NCBI RefSeq assembly: GCF_023159225.1
Contig: NC_063175.1
Coordinates: 1,618,755-1,682,754 of the forward strand
Direction of reading: 5' to 3'
DNA length: 64,000 bases
DNA from: Perognathus longimembris pacificus
Lineage: Eukaryota; Chordata; Mammalia; Rodentia; Heteromyidae
The position numbers and the translations under genes were made by a program. The notes under the pieces are model-generated. The model had not been told where the DNA came from. It worked only from the letters and a program-made list of their open reading frames with translations, and made no database searches. The first letter of the stretch is position 1. Each line of letters starts with the position of its first letter. Positions 33,496 to 45,140 of this stretch are shown here, piece by piece.

Positions 33496-34431
33496 TGCTG
33501 TCTCATATATATATATATATATCAAACTGAATTACAGAAAGGTTACAGTTTCATACATTAGGCATTGGATACATTTCTTGTACTGTTTGTTACCTCATCC
33601 CTCATTCCCTCCTCCCCCCTCCCTCTTTGCCTTCCCCCTCCCCCCCATGAGTTGTTCAGTTGTCCAGTTCATTTTTACCAAACAGTTCGTAAGTATTGCT
33701 TTTGTAGTTAAAAAAATTTTTTTTTTACCCTGTGTCTCTCGATTTTGGTATTCCCTTCCAATTTCCTGGTTCTAATACCAGTATACCCAGTTTCCAATAT
33801 ACTCAGGTAAGATACAGAGATAGTGTAGGTACAACCACAGGAAGGTGATACAGGAATATCATCAATAATAGAGGCTACAGTTACATATGGCACATTGAAA
33901 GTAGTTACAACTGTGATATAACAATCGTTTCCATAACATGGAGTTCATTTCACTTAGCATCATCTTATGTGTTCATAAGTGTATAGCTGTTGGGCTCCTG
34001 TGATCCTTTGCTGTGACTTGCCTAAACCTGTGCTAATTATTCCCTATAAAGGAGACCATATAGTCCATGTTTCTTTGGGTCTGGCTCACTTCACTTAGTA
34101 TAACTTTTTCCAAGTCCTTCCATTTCCTTACAAATGGGGCAATGTCATTCTTTTTGATAGAGTCATAAAATTCCATTGTGTATATGTACCACATTTTCCT
34201 GATCCACTCATCTACTGAGGGGCATCTGGGTTGGTTCCAGATTCTAGCTATGACAAATTGTGTTGCGATGAACATTGTTGTGCTGGTGGCTTTAGTGTGA
34301 TTATGTTTGTGGTCTTTTGGATAGATACCAAAAAGTGGGGCTGCTGGGTCATAGGGGAGTTCTATATTTAGCCTTCTGAGGAATCTCCATACCACTTGCC
34401 AGAATGGCTGAACCAGTTTACATGCTGTCTC
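33496..34431 (-). mobile_element. 5'-truncated L1, ORF2 C-terminus plus 3' UTR, with target duplication
   Basis: Perfect 9-bp repeats 'tgctgtctc' at 33496-33504 and 34423-34431. On the minus strand the element starts within ORF2; an uninterrupted frame of about 120 codons (34395-34033) contains the typical L1 C-terminal 'MWYIYTMEFY' and 'ILSEVSQTQ'. Then comes the 3' UTR with its polypurine tract (plus-strand pyrimidines at 33605-33650) and a TA-rich tail at 33505-33522. No ORF1, endonuclease or reverse transcriptase domain remains, so it cannot move by itself. Confidence 0.95.
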
Positions 34432-35029
34432 TTTTTCTCATCTTTCTCTCTTGCCTATTGGATACTGCTAAAGTAAAGGAGTAAATAGACACCCCGTCCT
34501 TACATTTTATGAAAAGATCAATTAAAATGCTTCTGGAAAACTTACAACCATTGGTTAGAGTTTGGTTGGGGATGGCTGAAAATATGTCCCTTTAGCCTGC
34601 ACTGGATGAGAAAACATTTGGAAAAAACCAACAGAACCTGACACAAAATGGGGGCACTGTTATAGCTCAAGGTTTTCTGAGATCTGTGAGTGTGATCTCA
34701 TGATGACAGAGGGTGTCTCTGGTCTCCTTAAATATTACTTAAAAAAAATACATCAAATTTTTGGAAGAGATCTTACACACTATCTAGTCCAAATCATGGG
34801 ACAAGCTAAGTGAGTTCCAAGAAACTTCAGATTGTAGATTAAGAAATGGCTTTAGAGGAAAAAATATTCAGCAAGAAGTTGGGAAATAGAATAACGGATA
34901 TAAATTGCTTTTGGCAATAAAACACAGCTATTCTCAGGTTTAAATTTGGAAAGGGAGAGAAGAACAACAAAGAGACACAAGGCTGAGGAATTAAGGAAGC
35001 ATCATCAAAGTTAGTAAAGACAAAAATGT
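34432..35029. other. Unique stretch
   Basis: No repeat or gene recognised. Confidence 0.35.
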
Positions 35030-35253
35030 CAAGCTAGTCATAGGTGGCTCATGCCTGTAATCTTAGCTACTCAGGAAGCTTGAGTTTGAGGCCAGCTGGC
35101 CAAGAGAAAGTTTGGGAGACTCTTATCTCCATTACCAAAAAAAAAAAAAAAAAGTCAGAAGTTTAGCTTGCAAGTGGTAGATCCTTGTGCACAAAAGCTC
35201 AGGGACAGTGCCCAGGCCATGAGTTCAAGCCCTGTCCCAGGACTGGCACCTTC
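35030..35253 (+). mobile_element. B1/tRNA-like composite SINE
   Basis: Head with 'ggctcatgcctgtaatc' (35047-35063), A17 run at 35137-35153 in the linker, right arm with 'gcaagtggtagat' and 'gagttcaagccctg'. Confidence 0.87.
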
Positions 35254-36289
35254 CAATTTAGAACAGGGTTTCTGAAATATGTAGGAGTACTAATGCACTG
35301 AGTCCAGAGTATGGCTGGCCAGGAGATCATGGTGACCACAGTAAGTATTGCAAGAGGAAAATGCTACTCTTTTCTGTGAACCCTCCCTAATGCTAACATT
35401 TTGGGAAAGTTTAATCCTTTATTTTTCAAAAGATGACCAAATTCGGGTATTCCCTTGCTTAATGGCATTTTGTTTTTTTCCTCCCCCAAGCTGACTTCAA
35501 GACAAATGTGTGAACCACAAATTATTTTCTCCATGATTAATATAATTCAGAGGGCAACTCCTCTCAAGGAATTTTTGGTTTCAACATTTTAAATGAAGAA
35601 CAAAGAGAAAACTCTATACCTGAAATACTCAATTGTCTTTTGAAGTAAAACCACAAGTAATGACTTCAAGGCTCAAAAATGCAAATATGCTGCCAGAAAT
35701 TTTATTCTTTGGGGACTAAGTTTATTTGAAGAAAATCGATCACAAAATGACTGTGTTCAGAAAGTCACTTTAGTAACAGCCTGTATGAAGGCAAGTTGCT
35801 TTGTAACAAATTTGGCAGCTTAACAGAATTGAGCTTTTCCATTGATTCTTAAAATTCTGAGGGTTAGATGTAGAGATGGGATGCTGAGCAAAGGATCCCA
35901 CCTGGTTGAAGTCAAGATGACCTCTCACCTGGTGCTATCTGGAACAATGAGTTTCTAAGCACAATCTGGCTGTTGGCAGGATCTAGTTCCTTGTGGGTGT
36001 AAGGTCCTCACTTCCTTGTTGGTTCCTGCTTCTCTGTTCCTTCTTCCCATGTCTCCATGGTGCATTAAGCCTTCTTAGACTCTACCTTCCCCTCCTGCCA
36101 TCATCTGGAGAAAATTTTCAATTTTATTTTAGTTATGGCTATTGTCATATTTATTCCTTTTTAGTTGTAGGGTTTGAAATCCGGGACTTGGATTGCTCAG
36201 ATGGCATTCTATAACTTGAGAGTTGGTCTCTACCTCTGCTTTTTGCTATTTAGACGTCTGATTTTGTTTATTTTGCCAAACAAGATCTT
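35254..36289. other. Unique stretch
   Basis: About 1 kb without recognised repeat or gene. Confidence 0.4.
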
Positions 36290-36525
36290 AATTTTTTAGC
36301 CAGTCTTGGGGATTGAACTGAGGGCCTGGGTGCTGTCCCTGAGCTTCTTAGCTCAAGGCTGGCACTCTACCACTTAAGCCACAGCTCCACTTCCAGCTTT
36401 TGGGTGCTTCATTAGAAATAAGAGTCTCATGATTTTTTTTCTTGGACTGGCTTTGAACCTCAGTTCTCAGATCTCATTCTCTTGAATAGCTAGGATTATG
36501 GGCATGGACTACCAGCACCTGGCTA
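36290..36525 (-). mobile_element. B1/tRNA-like composite SINE
   Basis: Antisense right arm 36300-36398, linker with 'cattagaaataagagtctc', antisense head ending 'accagcacctggct'. Confidence 0.88.
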
Positions 36526-37087
36526 TTTTTATTTTTTCAGTTTAATAGTTGTACAGATGAGTTACACTTCACTGAATACACTACATCCTGTAGGTGTCAG
36601 CCTTTCTAATATATCCCCTGCATCTCTCCCATCCCCACCCACCTCTCAGGTTACTTGCTTCCATGTTCACATATGTACATTGAAGATTATGCTTGTATTT
36701 GTTTGCCCTTCCTCTATCCATTTATCTGCCCTTTCCCCTTGAGGACTTCCTCCCTATGTTTCAACTTCTGACATTCTTTTTTTTTTTTAACTGAGTTGTT
36801 CAAAGGAGTTACACCATTGGCATCCTTCCTTGTGTATGCAATACTTTAGTCAATTTGTGTATATGTGCATATGGCCCTGCATATGCATAAATATATGTTT
36901 TTATAGATCTGACTTCCACATATGAGAGAAAACATGTCTTTTGTCTGTGGCTTACTTTACTTACAACAATGTTTCCTGGTCTATCACTTTGCCTTGCAAA
37001 TAACATAATAGTATTTCTCCTTATAGATTAATAATATATATGTATATACACATGTGTATATTTTCATATAACATATTATATTTTATT
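36526..37087 (-). mobile_element. Older L1 3' region, antisense, part 1
   Basis: Complement of L1 3' UTR: 'agttgtacagatgagttaca' then C/T-rich sequence. A second T-run and 'ggagttacacc' at 36778-36813 suggest two L1 ends, one inserted in or beside the other. 36880-37050 resembles sequence just downstream of ORF2 ('catatgagagaaaacatgtc'). Confidence 0.5.
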
Positions 37088-37546
37088 ATAATATCAGCCG
37101 AGCCAGCTGGCAGTGAAAAAGGAATCCCGAATGAGGGGGGCGAGGATTAAAGAAAAGGAAAAATACAAGACAAGAGAAAAAAGACAAGAGGCAAAGATGG
37201 GGTACGGGAGGTCTGCAGCCTCAGATTGTAAATCAAGACTGCAGCCATGTTTTATTCTTAACTTCCAGCTTATATGCAGTTTGACAACCAGGAAATAGCA
37301 TAGGATTAACTAAACAAGATACCGTTGAATGGTTTACGTAACACAGACTCTTGTGGACATAATAAAACATCTCCGGATTAGTACTGTCCTTCAAGTAAAC
37401 CATGTCCTTGCATGTCCTTGAGATAACAACATAGCCAGAGGTTAGGATGAACTTTGTTGTTGGCTCCCTAAGCCATGACCTTGCACCCCCTTGAAAGTAA
37501 AGCCAGAAGTCAGGGTGAATTTCGCTGTTGGCTCTCTACAATAATA
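37088..37546 (-). mobile_element. Solo ERV LTR inserted in an L1, 6-bp target duplication
   Basis: Read on the minus strand it starts 'tgtagagagccaacagcg' (37540 leftwards) and ends near 37094. 'ataata' flanks it at 37088-37093 and 37541-37546, a 6-bp duplication as made by class II (ERVK/IAP-like) elements. It has a polyadenylation signal ('aataaa' within 'aagaataaaacatggctgc', minus strand, about 37245-37263) and an internal duplication in U3. About 447 bp; no internal genes. Confidence 0.75.
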
Positions 37547-37985
37547 TATTATTATTATATATGTAGATTACGTTTTCTTGACCCATTCATCCACTGTGGG
37601 GAATCCAGGCTGTTTTCATAACTTGGTAAATAGTGCAGCAATGAACATGAGTATGCAAGTGGCTTTACTATATTCTGACTTGCAATCTTTTGGGTGCTCA
37701 AGAGTGATACTGCTGGATTATAGGGTAGCTCTATATTTTGTTTTTGAGTAATCTCCAAGCTTCCTTCTAGAATGGTTGTGCTAATTTACATTCCCACCAA
37801 CAGTGTATTAGAGGTCCTTTTTCTCTACATCCCTGAAAACATCTATTATTGTTCTTATTGGGATAAGATGGGATCTCAGTGTTGTTTTGATTTGTATTTC
37901 CTTTACAGCCAAGGATGTTGTACATTTCTTCCTGTGTCTATGGGTCATTCCTCTTCTGAGAAGATTTTTATTGGGTTATTGGTTG
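37547..37985 (-). mobile_element. Older L1 ORF2 C-terminal region, antisense, part 2
   Basis: The minus-strand frame at 37758-37555 keeps L1 ORF2-like 'NIELPYNPAVSLL'. The plus strand holds the complement of typical L1 ORF2 ('acattcccaccaacagtgta', 'tgttttgatttgtatttcc'). Collinear with part 1 across the LTR. Confidence 0.7.
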
Positions 37986-38004
37986 AAGATTGTTACTTAT
38001 TTTG

Positions 38005-38107
38005 GAGATGGAGTGTAGTGAAATTTTCTGCTCTGACTGCCTCAAATCACAACTCTCCAGAGCTCAGCCTCCTGAACAGCAAGGAGTACAGGAGTGAGCC
38101 ACTGGTA
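38005..38107 (-). mobile_element. B1-type SINE fragment
   Basis: Antisense head only ('cagcctcctgaacagcaagg', 'gtacaggagtgagccac'). Confidence 0.6.
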
Positions 38108-38341
38108 GGATTATACGTGTAAAATTTATGCGATCTTTTTCTCCTCTCCCCTTTGTTTCTCTTTCTAATTTCAACGGACTGATTTTTGAGTCTGCTAAAG
38201 ATCTCTGACTCCACAATTTGTTTGCTTCTTTAAAAATTGTATTTATTAAACTTCCCATTTTGTTCCTATATCACTTTTCTAGTACTTTTTTGTGTTCTTT
38301 TGTATCCTCATTGAGCATCTTTAAGATAATTATTTTAGCAG

Positions 38342-38485
38342 ACATGGTAGGTCACACCTGTAATCTTACACCCAGGAAGTAGCAGAAGAAAATCAAGTTG
38401 TAGGCCAGCTTGAGCTATATAGTGATTTACAGACCAGTCAGGACTATTTAATGAGGTCCTGTCTCAAAAAACAACCCCCTCCCGC
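38342..38485 (+). mobile_element. B1 SINE monomer
   Basis: 'catggtaggtcacacctgta' head, ending 'gtcctgtctcaaaaaacaac' and a C-interrupted A-tail. Confidence 0.75.
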
Positions 38486-39355
38486 CAAAAAAGAAAACAA
38501 CAGAAGAAATGATTGTTTAAAATGGGTTTGTCAATTTGTAGATTCTATTTCTTTGGCATCAGTTACTAGAGCTTTATTTTTTACTGGAGTTTTGTTTTCA
38601 GGATTCTTGGTTATCAGTATAGCTTTGCATTGGCTTTTATGCATTTGAAGGGGTAAACATCTCTTCCAGCCTGAGACTCTGTTGTTGGGTGTTAGCTCCT
38701 GGGATCTCCTTCAGAACCACAGTCCATGGGGTTGGGCCTGAGTCATATGGCTACTGTCAACATTGGAGGGCTTGTTCTTGGGAGTCTGAGCAAGCATGGG
38801 CCTTATATTACTCTTGGGCTGCCTCCAGGTTCTCAGCAAGCCTGCCTCTTTTTTTTTTTTTTTTTTTTTGGTTAGTCTACCTTTTAAAGCACAGATTGGT
38901 ATGGCTCTTGATTCATTTCCAGATAGGCAAGACTGATCTCAGACTTCAGCTAAGAGTAAGATTAATTTACTCTCTCTGGGGGCACTGGGACAGGAATTAA
39001 GCAGTGCTTAATGGTTTAACAATGGTTAAAGCACTGTTAAGTACTATTAAATCACTGTTAATGTTAATGCTAAGCTTTCATTCTAAGCACCTTTTTAAAT
39101 GTTTTTCCTTTAAACATGCTGAGATAGTGGAGGCCCCTAATTAACAGCTATTCTATTTGACCCTTCCCAAGGTGTCTGGAGCTCTAGCTACTTTGAACAA
39201 AGAACTACCAGCCAGGCAGCCAAACTATTCTCATGACTGCTTTGAACACACCAAAACCACCTTGAGGAAGTTACACAGTAGCCACAGCTGTATACTGCCA
39301 AAATATAACTCCAGCTCTAACAGTCACAGTTTCAGCCAACAGCTTGCAGTAGACA

Positions 39356-39386
<31 letters not shown>

Positions 39387-39895
39387 ATCACAAGCCTTGA
39401 TGAAGTTTAAGTGACCCCACAGCAGTTTCTACCCAGGACAAAGGTTGCTTGGCTCCCTTTGTGCTAGCAAGAGACCCTCTCTGGTGTTACAACATTTGAC
39501 CCAATGGAGGCTTCTCTGAGTGATCTTTTCTGGCCTACTTATTGTTCCATTTTCATTGATAAAGTATTTTGACCTTGTTTATCCTCTTCTTCCCAGTTTT
39601 GTTCTCCTCTTTCCCACTACTACTTACACCTTGGATAGGACTGTTTTACATTTCTGTGCTTCATTTGTAAATGTATGTTAACTGTTCAAAGGGGATTCAC
39701 AGTAGTATTTCATTCACATGCATAAAAAGCACTTTAAACACATTGAAACCTTGCTTACTCTTATTTCCCCCATGTACCTACTTCCTCTCATTTACCAGTT
39801 GTCAGGGAATTTCATTTGTCATCTTCATTCATACATGGAACGCATTTTGGTATTGCTCACTCTCAAACATTTTCTTTTCCTCTACCCCCGCTCTT
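38486..39895. other. Mostly unique stretch with two poly(T) runs
   Basis: Poly(T) at 38849-38869 and 39356-39382. A cluster of 'gttaa'-containing short repeats lies at 39009-39068. No gene is recognised; frames at 38689-39000 and 39157-39414 end in the poly(T) runs. Confidence 0.4.
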
Positions 39896-40095
39896 CTTTT
39901 TTGCCAGTCCTGGGACTTGAACTCAGAGCCTGAGTACTGTCCCTGAGTTTCTTTTTTTGCTCACAACTAGCACTCTACCCCTTGAGCCACAATGTCTCTT
40001 CTGGTTTTTCTGTTTATGTGGTACTGAGGTATCAAACCCAGGGCTTCATGCATGCAAGGCAAGCACTCTACCGCTAAGCCACATTCCCAGCCCAT
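39896..40095 (-). mobile_element. Dimeric IDL-Geo type SINE
   Basis: Antisense right arm from 39902, antisense ID-like half ending 'cattcccagccc' at 40093. Several private substitutions. Confidence 0.88.
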
Positions 40096-41895
40096 TCTTC
40101 TCTCCCTCTAACTCCCCCAAACTTCCTCAAAATTACAAATATGTTCTCTCTGTCTATGTATGTATTGATCCTGTATGGTATGTGTGTGTGTGCATGTGCC
40201 TGTGTGTGCGTCACATATATATTTTGACTTTAATAATCAGAACAGCTGAGCTGGTGCCATGCAGTGAGAAGAAGAGATGATGGCAGAGGTGGCAGTAATC
40301 ACCCCTGGCAGAGGCCGTTGTTATGGTAACGGCATTGCCAGTGGAAGCCGCAGCTATGATCCTGGCAGGGGTAGTGGCAGGAGCTACAGTAGCAGCAGTG
40401 ACAACAGTACTGACAATAATAGTGACCAGGATAAAAGTGACAGGGAGAAGAAACAGCAGAGACAAGGACAAATGGCAAAAGTAGAGACAGAGAGGCTGGA
40501 GAACTGATGCTAAAGAAAGCCAGAAGAGGAGAAAAACTATGAGCCCTGGCCACCAGAGAGCTAGGAGAGAGCTCTTGTCATTACAAAGAGCTGAAGATGA
40601 TAACATTTCAGGCCTATGAGCTGCAAAATTTGCTGTTACTGTTAAAGGTTGGGGATCCCCAGACCCAAGGGTCCAGAGCTGTAATGCTTGTGGGCATAGG
40701 GGGTTTCCAGCACCCAAGGCCTAAACAAGAACTGTAAGACCAGAGGGTGCCACCTGGAGTTGCTTGCCATTGTTTGCTGTGACTGCCCACTGAAGATTAC
40801 AAAAACTGTGCAGAGCCTAGAATGGTGTCCTCTCCATATAGCCACGACTCCAGTGGGAGTAGAGCAAAGGAGCACCGGCCCCTTTGGTAGGAAGAAGGAC
40901 TTAGAAGAGGGACTGGAGGTAAGATTGGGGGCTATTTGTGGATCTTCTGTAGGACTGAGATTGGCAAATCATATATTAGTATGGCTTCTCCGTAGGTCCC
41001 TAAGAGAGCAGGGGGCATATCATAGGGTCATTTGGGTCTTCCAAGGGCACCAAGATCCATGACATAGATGGTTTAAGACCTTTGTGATCATCTGTTGCCC
41101 TTTCTGATTCCTTGATGGATGGTTCTGATAGCAGGACTAAAGTCAAATGAGTTCATGGTGATTTTCATGGTTAGAAGAGGTAATTTCTGAGTCTATGGTT
41201 TGTACCACACTTAGCACGGTCACTTGGGTGTGGGAATGCCCTTTCAAAATAGCCACTTTTGTCCACAGTTAGTTGTTTAATTCTTATTGCTGCAGGAGTA
41301 TATGAGCTGAAAATCCTTCTATTCTGACATCTTTCCAAAGTCCCACTACTCTGTTTAATTTGTGCTTTTCTATATCTACAGCAATACTACATTTCCATAA
41401 AGTCGAGAAGTATCTGCTACTTTAAAGATCATCCCTGCAAGAGTGAATTTTTGCAAAGCATGTTTCTGTAAGTTGGTGCATACAACTGTTCTGTCAGCCA
41501 CATATCTGTAGAAATAGAAAATTCCCAAGTGAAGATTTAACTTTTTTTATTTCAGCATATGCCATTTTCCCTTCTGAGGTTGTTACTGTTAAAATTTTAA
41601 TCTGTATTCCCTCCTTGAACTGCAAAGTTCCACTCAATACTAGCACACTCAAATATATAGGTTCAGGTAATTTTTTGTTTTTTTTTTATAGAACAAAAAA
41701 GGAAAAGAGAATTTCTGAGGACAAAATTAACTCCTCTTAATCAAATTGTGTCACAACTTAAAGCAGTTTTATCTTTATATAATGATTGTATCTGAAAATT
41801 TAAGGCACAATTCAGTTTTAGAATTGGGGAATTTTTGTTGTCAACCTAACCATGACTACTTATTTGTTGACTGTGAATTTTAAAAATATATATTT
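40096..41895. other. Unique stretch, including a CAG/GAC-rich purine segment
   Basis: (TG)n-like run at 40175-40210. 40260-40520 is rich in GCAG/GTGACA units and therefore open in several frames on both strands (for example 40277-40507 plus, 40211-40717 minus). This is compositional and no domain is recognised. The remainder shows no repeat that I can name. Confidence 0.4.
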
Positions 41896-41957
41896 TAGAA
41901 ATGCAAATCAAAACAACCTTGAGATTCCACCTCACCCTAGTAAGAATATCCATTACC
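41896..41957 (+). mobile_element. Older L1 ORF2 fragment, 5' part of a split element
   Basis: 'aaatgcaaatcaaaacaacc' and 'ttgagattccacctcac' are the conserved L1 ORF2 coding sequence. It breaks at 41967 and resumes at 42190. Confidence 0.85.
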
Positions 41958-42189
41958 AAGAAAACTAGGATAAAAAGACAAATGACTCCAAAAGCAATAC
42001 TTAGAAAACCATTTGGTGTAAACCAACTGAACAATTCATGAGGGGAGAGGGAAAAGGGGAGTGGGAGGGGGGAAATGAGGGAGGAGTTAACAAATTGTAC
42101 AAGAAATGTACCCACTGCCTTATGTATGAAACTGTAACCCCTCTGTACATCACTTTGACAATAAATAATTATTAAAAAAAAGAAAACTA
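41958..42189 (+). mobile_element. Short L1 3' UTR insertion inside an older L1
   Basis: The inserted piece is 41968-42179 (about 212 bp): L1 3' UTR with the polypurine tract (42040-42085), 'tctgtacatcactttgac', 'aataaataattatt' and a short A-tail. Perfect 10-bp repeats 'aagaaaacta' at 41958-41967 and 42180-42189. No coding part of ORF2 is present. Confidence 0.93.
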
Positions 42190-43135
42190 ATAATAACAGA
42201 TGCTGAAGGGAATGTGGCCAAAAGGGAACCCCATTATGCTGTTGGTGGGACTGTAAACTTGTTCAATCACTCTGGAAAGCAGTATGGAGGGTCTTCAAAA
42301 GGCTAAACATAGCGCTCCCCTAGGACCTAGCAGCCCCACTTTTGGGCAACAACCAAAAAGATTACAAGCAAGACCACACTAAAGCCACCAGCACAACTAT
42401 GTTCATTGTAGCACAATTTGCCATTGCTAAAATATGGAACCCACACAGATGCCCCTTAGTAGATGAGTGGAACAAGAAAATGTGGTACATATACACAATG
42501 GAATTATATACCTCTATCAGAAAGAATGACATTGTCCCATTCATAAGGAAATGGAAGGACTTGGAAAAAAAAATCATACTAAATGAAGTGAGCCAGACCC
42601 AAAGAAACATAGACAATATGGTTTCCCTCACTGGGAATACTTAGTACACGTCTAGGATAGTCCTAGCAGAAGATCACAGCTCAATAGCTATGTACAAATG
42701 GACACATAAGATAATGCTAAGCGAAATGAACGCCAAAGTATGGAAATAAGTGGTTTATTATTGTTATTTTCAACATACCAAGTGAAATTTTGCCTTTTTC
42801 TTTTGTCTTTCTTCCCCATGATTTTACCCCTGATGTCACTGTATCTGATTTTGGTACCCCTGGATATTGTATATATGTGTATTGGAACTAGGGAAGGGAA
42901 GGGGGATATCAAGATGGAGAGACAAAGGATAAAAGATAAACCAATGCAACAGCAATACTTACAAAACCATATGCTGTAAACCAACTGTATAACTCATGGG
43001 GGAGGGAAATGGGGAGGAGGGAAGGTGAGGAGGGAAATGAGGGAGTAGGTAACAAATTTGAGGAGAAATGTACATACTTCCTTACGTGTGATACTGTAAC
43101 CCCTCTGTACATCACTTTGACAATAAATACATAAA
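42190..43135 (+). mobile_element. Older L1, ORF2 C-terminus and 3' UTR, 3' part of the split element
   Basis: Resumes the ORF2 frame with 'gttggtgggactgtaaac'. The frame at 42342-42644 keeps 'MWYIYTMELY' and 'NEVSQTQRN'. The 3' UTR follows with a polypurine tract at 43000-43050 and the ending 'ttgacaataaatacat'. Diverged from the inserted copy. Confidence 0.9.
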
Positions 43136-44020
43136 ATAATATGCGTTTTCCCTTTTTGGTAGAAAATATTTCTTGTAGTATTGATGGGTTTTGATCATTT
43201 TGTAGAAAAGGTATCTCATGTTCCATATTTAGTTTTCACAATGTTATAATTATGTGACTATTATCTCATTAAATTACTGAATGCTATTGTTGCAAATCTG
43301 ATGTTTTAAATATTGTGAATACTATAGTTGATTTTGAAAAATTCTGTGGGCTCATAATTATATTGGACTCTTTGGTTAATTCTGTTTTCATTTCAGACTC
43401 TATTTGCTCTGATTTTAAACTACCTGAATCAGTAGATTAAGAGAACATAGTATATTCCCAATGTACATGATTCTTCCCCAGTAGAGATTTTCAATTTAGG
43501 AAAAGGTGATTGCTATTTTATATATACCCCCTAGTTGCTTTTCTGCTCTGAAAAAGTTCAGTTTTATCCAGGTGGATGTTTTGAAGCATATTTTGCTTTC
43601 AGAATCTCTTGAAATATTTACAGACAATGAATAAGCAGCCAACATTCAGTAAACAGCACCTGCAAAACTTATACTTGGTCTCAGTTTGGAAGTAAAAACT
43701 GAGTACTGATAGTTTGGCTAGTTCTAGTGATCATAACTTTGGAATGAATCTGGAAGATTACAAATCAAAGTTTGAATAATACATTTTAATTGCTAAAATG
43801 CTTCTTACTAGTGTGTTGTCACTTTATTACAGTTAGGATTATTTTTCCAATTTAGTGCGTCAGATGTCATCTTAGTAATTAAGAGAGTTTTTTTTTAGAT
43901 GTTGTAACTTTGTGGAATTATATCTTTAAGTTAATTTTGGAATTAAGGTGTAGTTCCCTTGCAATAATTTCCAGCATAGCCTACTTTGCCTAAGCCAATG
44001 TTATCTTTTTTCCAGTTGGT
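43136..44020. other. Unique AT-rich stretch
   Basis: About 0.9 kb without recognised repeat or gene. Confidence 0.4.
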
Positions 44021-44279
44021 GCTAGTAAATGTTTTGTATTTTATTTTTTTTATTTCACATTGTTTTGTTTTTGTTTTTTGCCAGTCCTGGGGCTTGAATT
44101 CAGGGCCTGAGCACTGTCCCTGAGCTTCTTTTTGCTAAAGGCTAGCACTCTATCACTGAGCCACAGCGCCACTTTCAGTTTTTTCTATATATGTGGTGCT
44201 GAGGAATCAAACCCAGGGCTTCATGTATATGAGGTGAGTACTTTACCACTAGATCATATTCCCAGCCCGCTAGTAAATG
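44021..44279 (-). mobile_element. Dimeric IDL-Geo type SINE with perfect 11-bp target duplication
   Basis: Direct repeats 'gctagtaaatg' at 44021-44031 and 44269-44279. T-rich tail with TTTG/TATTT units at 44032-44078. Body 44079-44268. Confidence 0.95.
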
Positions 44280-44329
44280 GTTTAAGAGCTAGCTGGTTAA
44301 AATAATAGTAGAATTTGGGTTTTCATTAT

Positions 44330-44615
44330 TTTATTTTATTTATTTATTTTTTAAACTTAATTTTATTGTCAAGGTGATTGATGTACAGAGGGGTTACAGT
44401 TACATAATAAGGTAGTGAGTACATTTCTTGTCATACATGTCATACACACTCCCTCATTTTTCTCTCACCTTCCCACCCCCCCCAGCCTGCTAGTTGTACA
44501 GTTCCTTTCCAACATATTGTCTTATGAGCGTTGCGATTGCATTGGTTTTCAATTTTTTAAGCTAATAAATGCATCTTTTGTAGTTTTTCAGGGTACCAAA
44601 AATTTAACTGCTGGA
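44330..44615 (-). mobile_element. L1 3' UTR fragment, antisense
   Basis: (TTTA)n tail side at 44331-44352, then 'attgtcaaggtgattgatgt', 'acagaggggttacagttac', pyrimidine tract at 44445-44485 and a little further 3' UTR. Truncated within the 3' UTR. Confidence 0.88.
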
Positions 44616-44635
44616 TTTTGAAATGTCAAGAAAAT

Positions 44636-45140
44636 TTAGTAATTGGATGTCATGAGTTGGATGTCATGAGCTGGGAGCTGTTCTCCCACCCCCCAAATTT
44701 ACATTGAAACTTAATTCCGAAGGCTATATTAGGAAGTACAATCTCTGGGAGGAGATGAAGTCACAGAGTTCCAGTTGTACAAGCAGAATCGTTTTAAGCT
44801 TTCTTGTGGAAGGTCTTATGATTCAAGCGAATCCCCTCTTCTTTTATCATTTTTCCTTGTGATTCCCCTCTTCTTCTATCCTTTTTCCTTGTGAGTCCTC
44901 TCTTCTATCATTTTTCCTCATGAGGGCACAGAATCCTTCCTTCTATAGCATACAGTAATGGGGCAAAATGTTGGGAGTGGGGACAAGACCCTCACCAGAC
45001 ATGGCATCCAGTGCTTGTGCCTGATCTTTCACTTCTCAACCTCCAGAACCCGAGGAATGTTTATTAACATGTTTATTATTTATACATTAATCAGATTGTG
45101 ATATTTTGTTATAGTATTGCTAGCAAATTAAGTAAACTGG
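44636..45140 (+). mobile_element. MLT1-like MaLR LTR with an internal triplication
   Basis: 'gagctgggagctg', 'ttccgaaggctatatt', then near the end 'caacctccagaaccc', 'atattttgttatagtattgc' and 'tagcaaatta' follow the MLT1 order. A 32-bp unit is repeated about three times at 44829-44860, 44861-44892 and 44893-44921, the last copy being 3 bp shorter. Confidence 0.7.

Noticed and set aside
34033..34395. 120-codon minus frame as an independent host gene
   Set aside because: It is the C-terminus of L1 ORF2, inside a truncated element with its own target duplication.
39009..39068. Cluster of 'gttaa' short repeats as a binding-site array
   Set aside because: The units are irregular in spacing and sequence; more likely a decayed simple repeat.
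40211..40717. 168-codon minus frame overlapping a plus frame rich in S, G and N
   Set aside because: Both are explained by the CAG/GAC-rich composition of 40260-40520.
40905..40930. 'ggaggtaagatt' as a splice donor of an exon
   Set aside because: A single donor-like match is expected by chance at this length; no acceptor, branch site or coding frame accompanies it.
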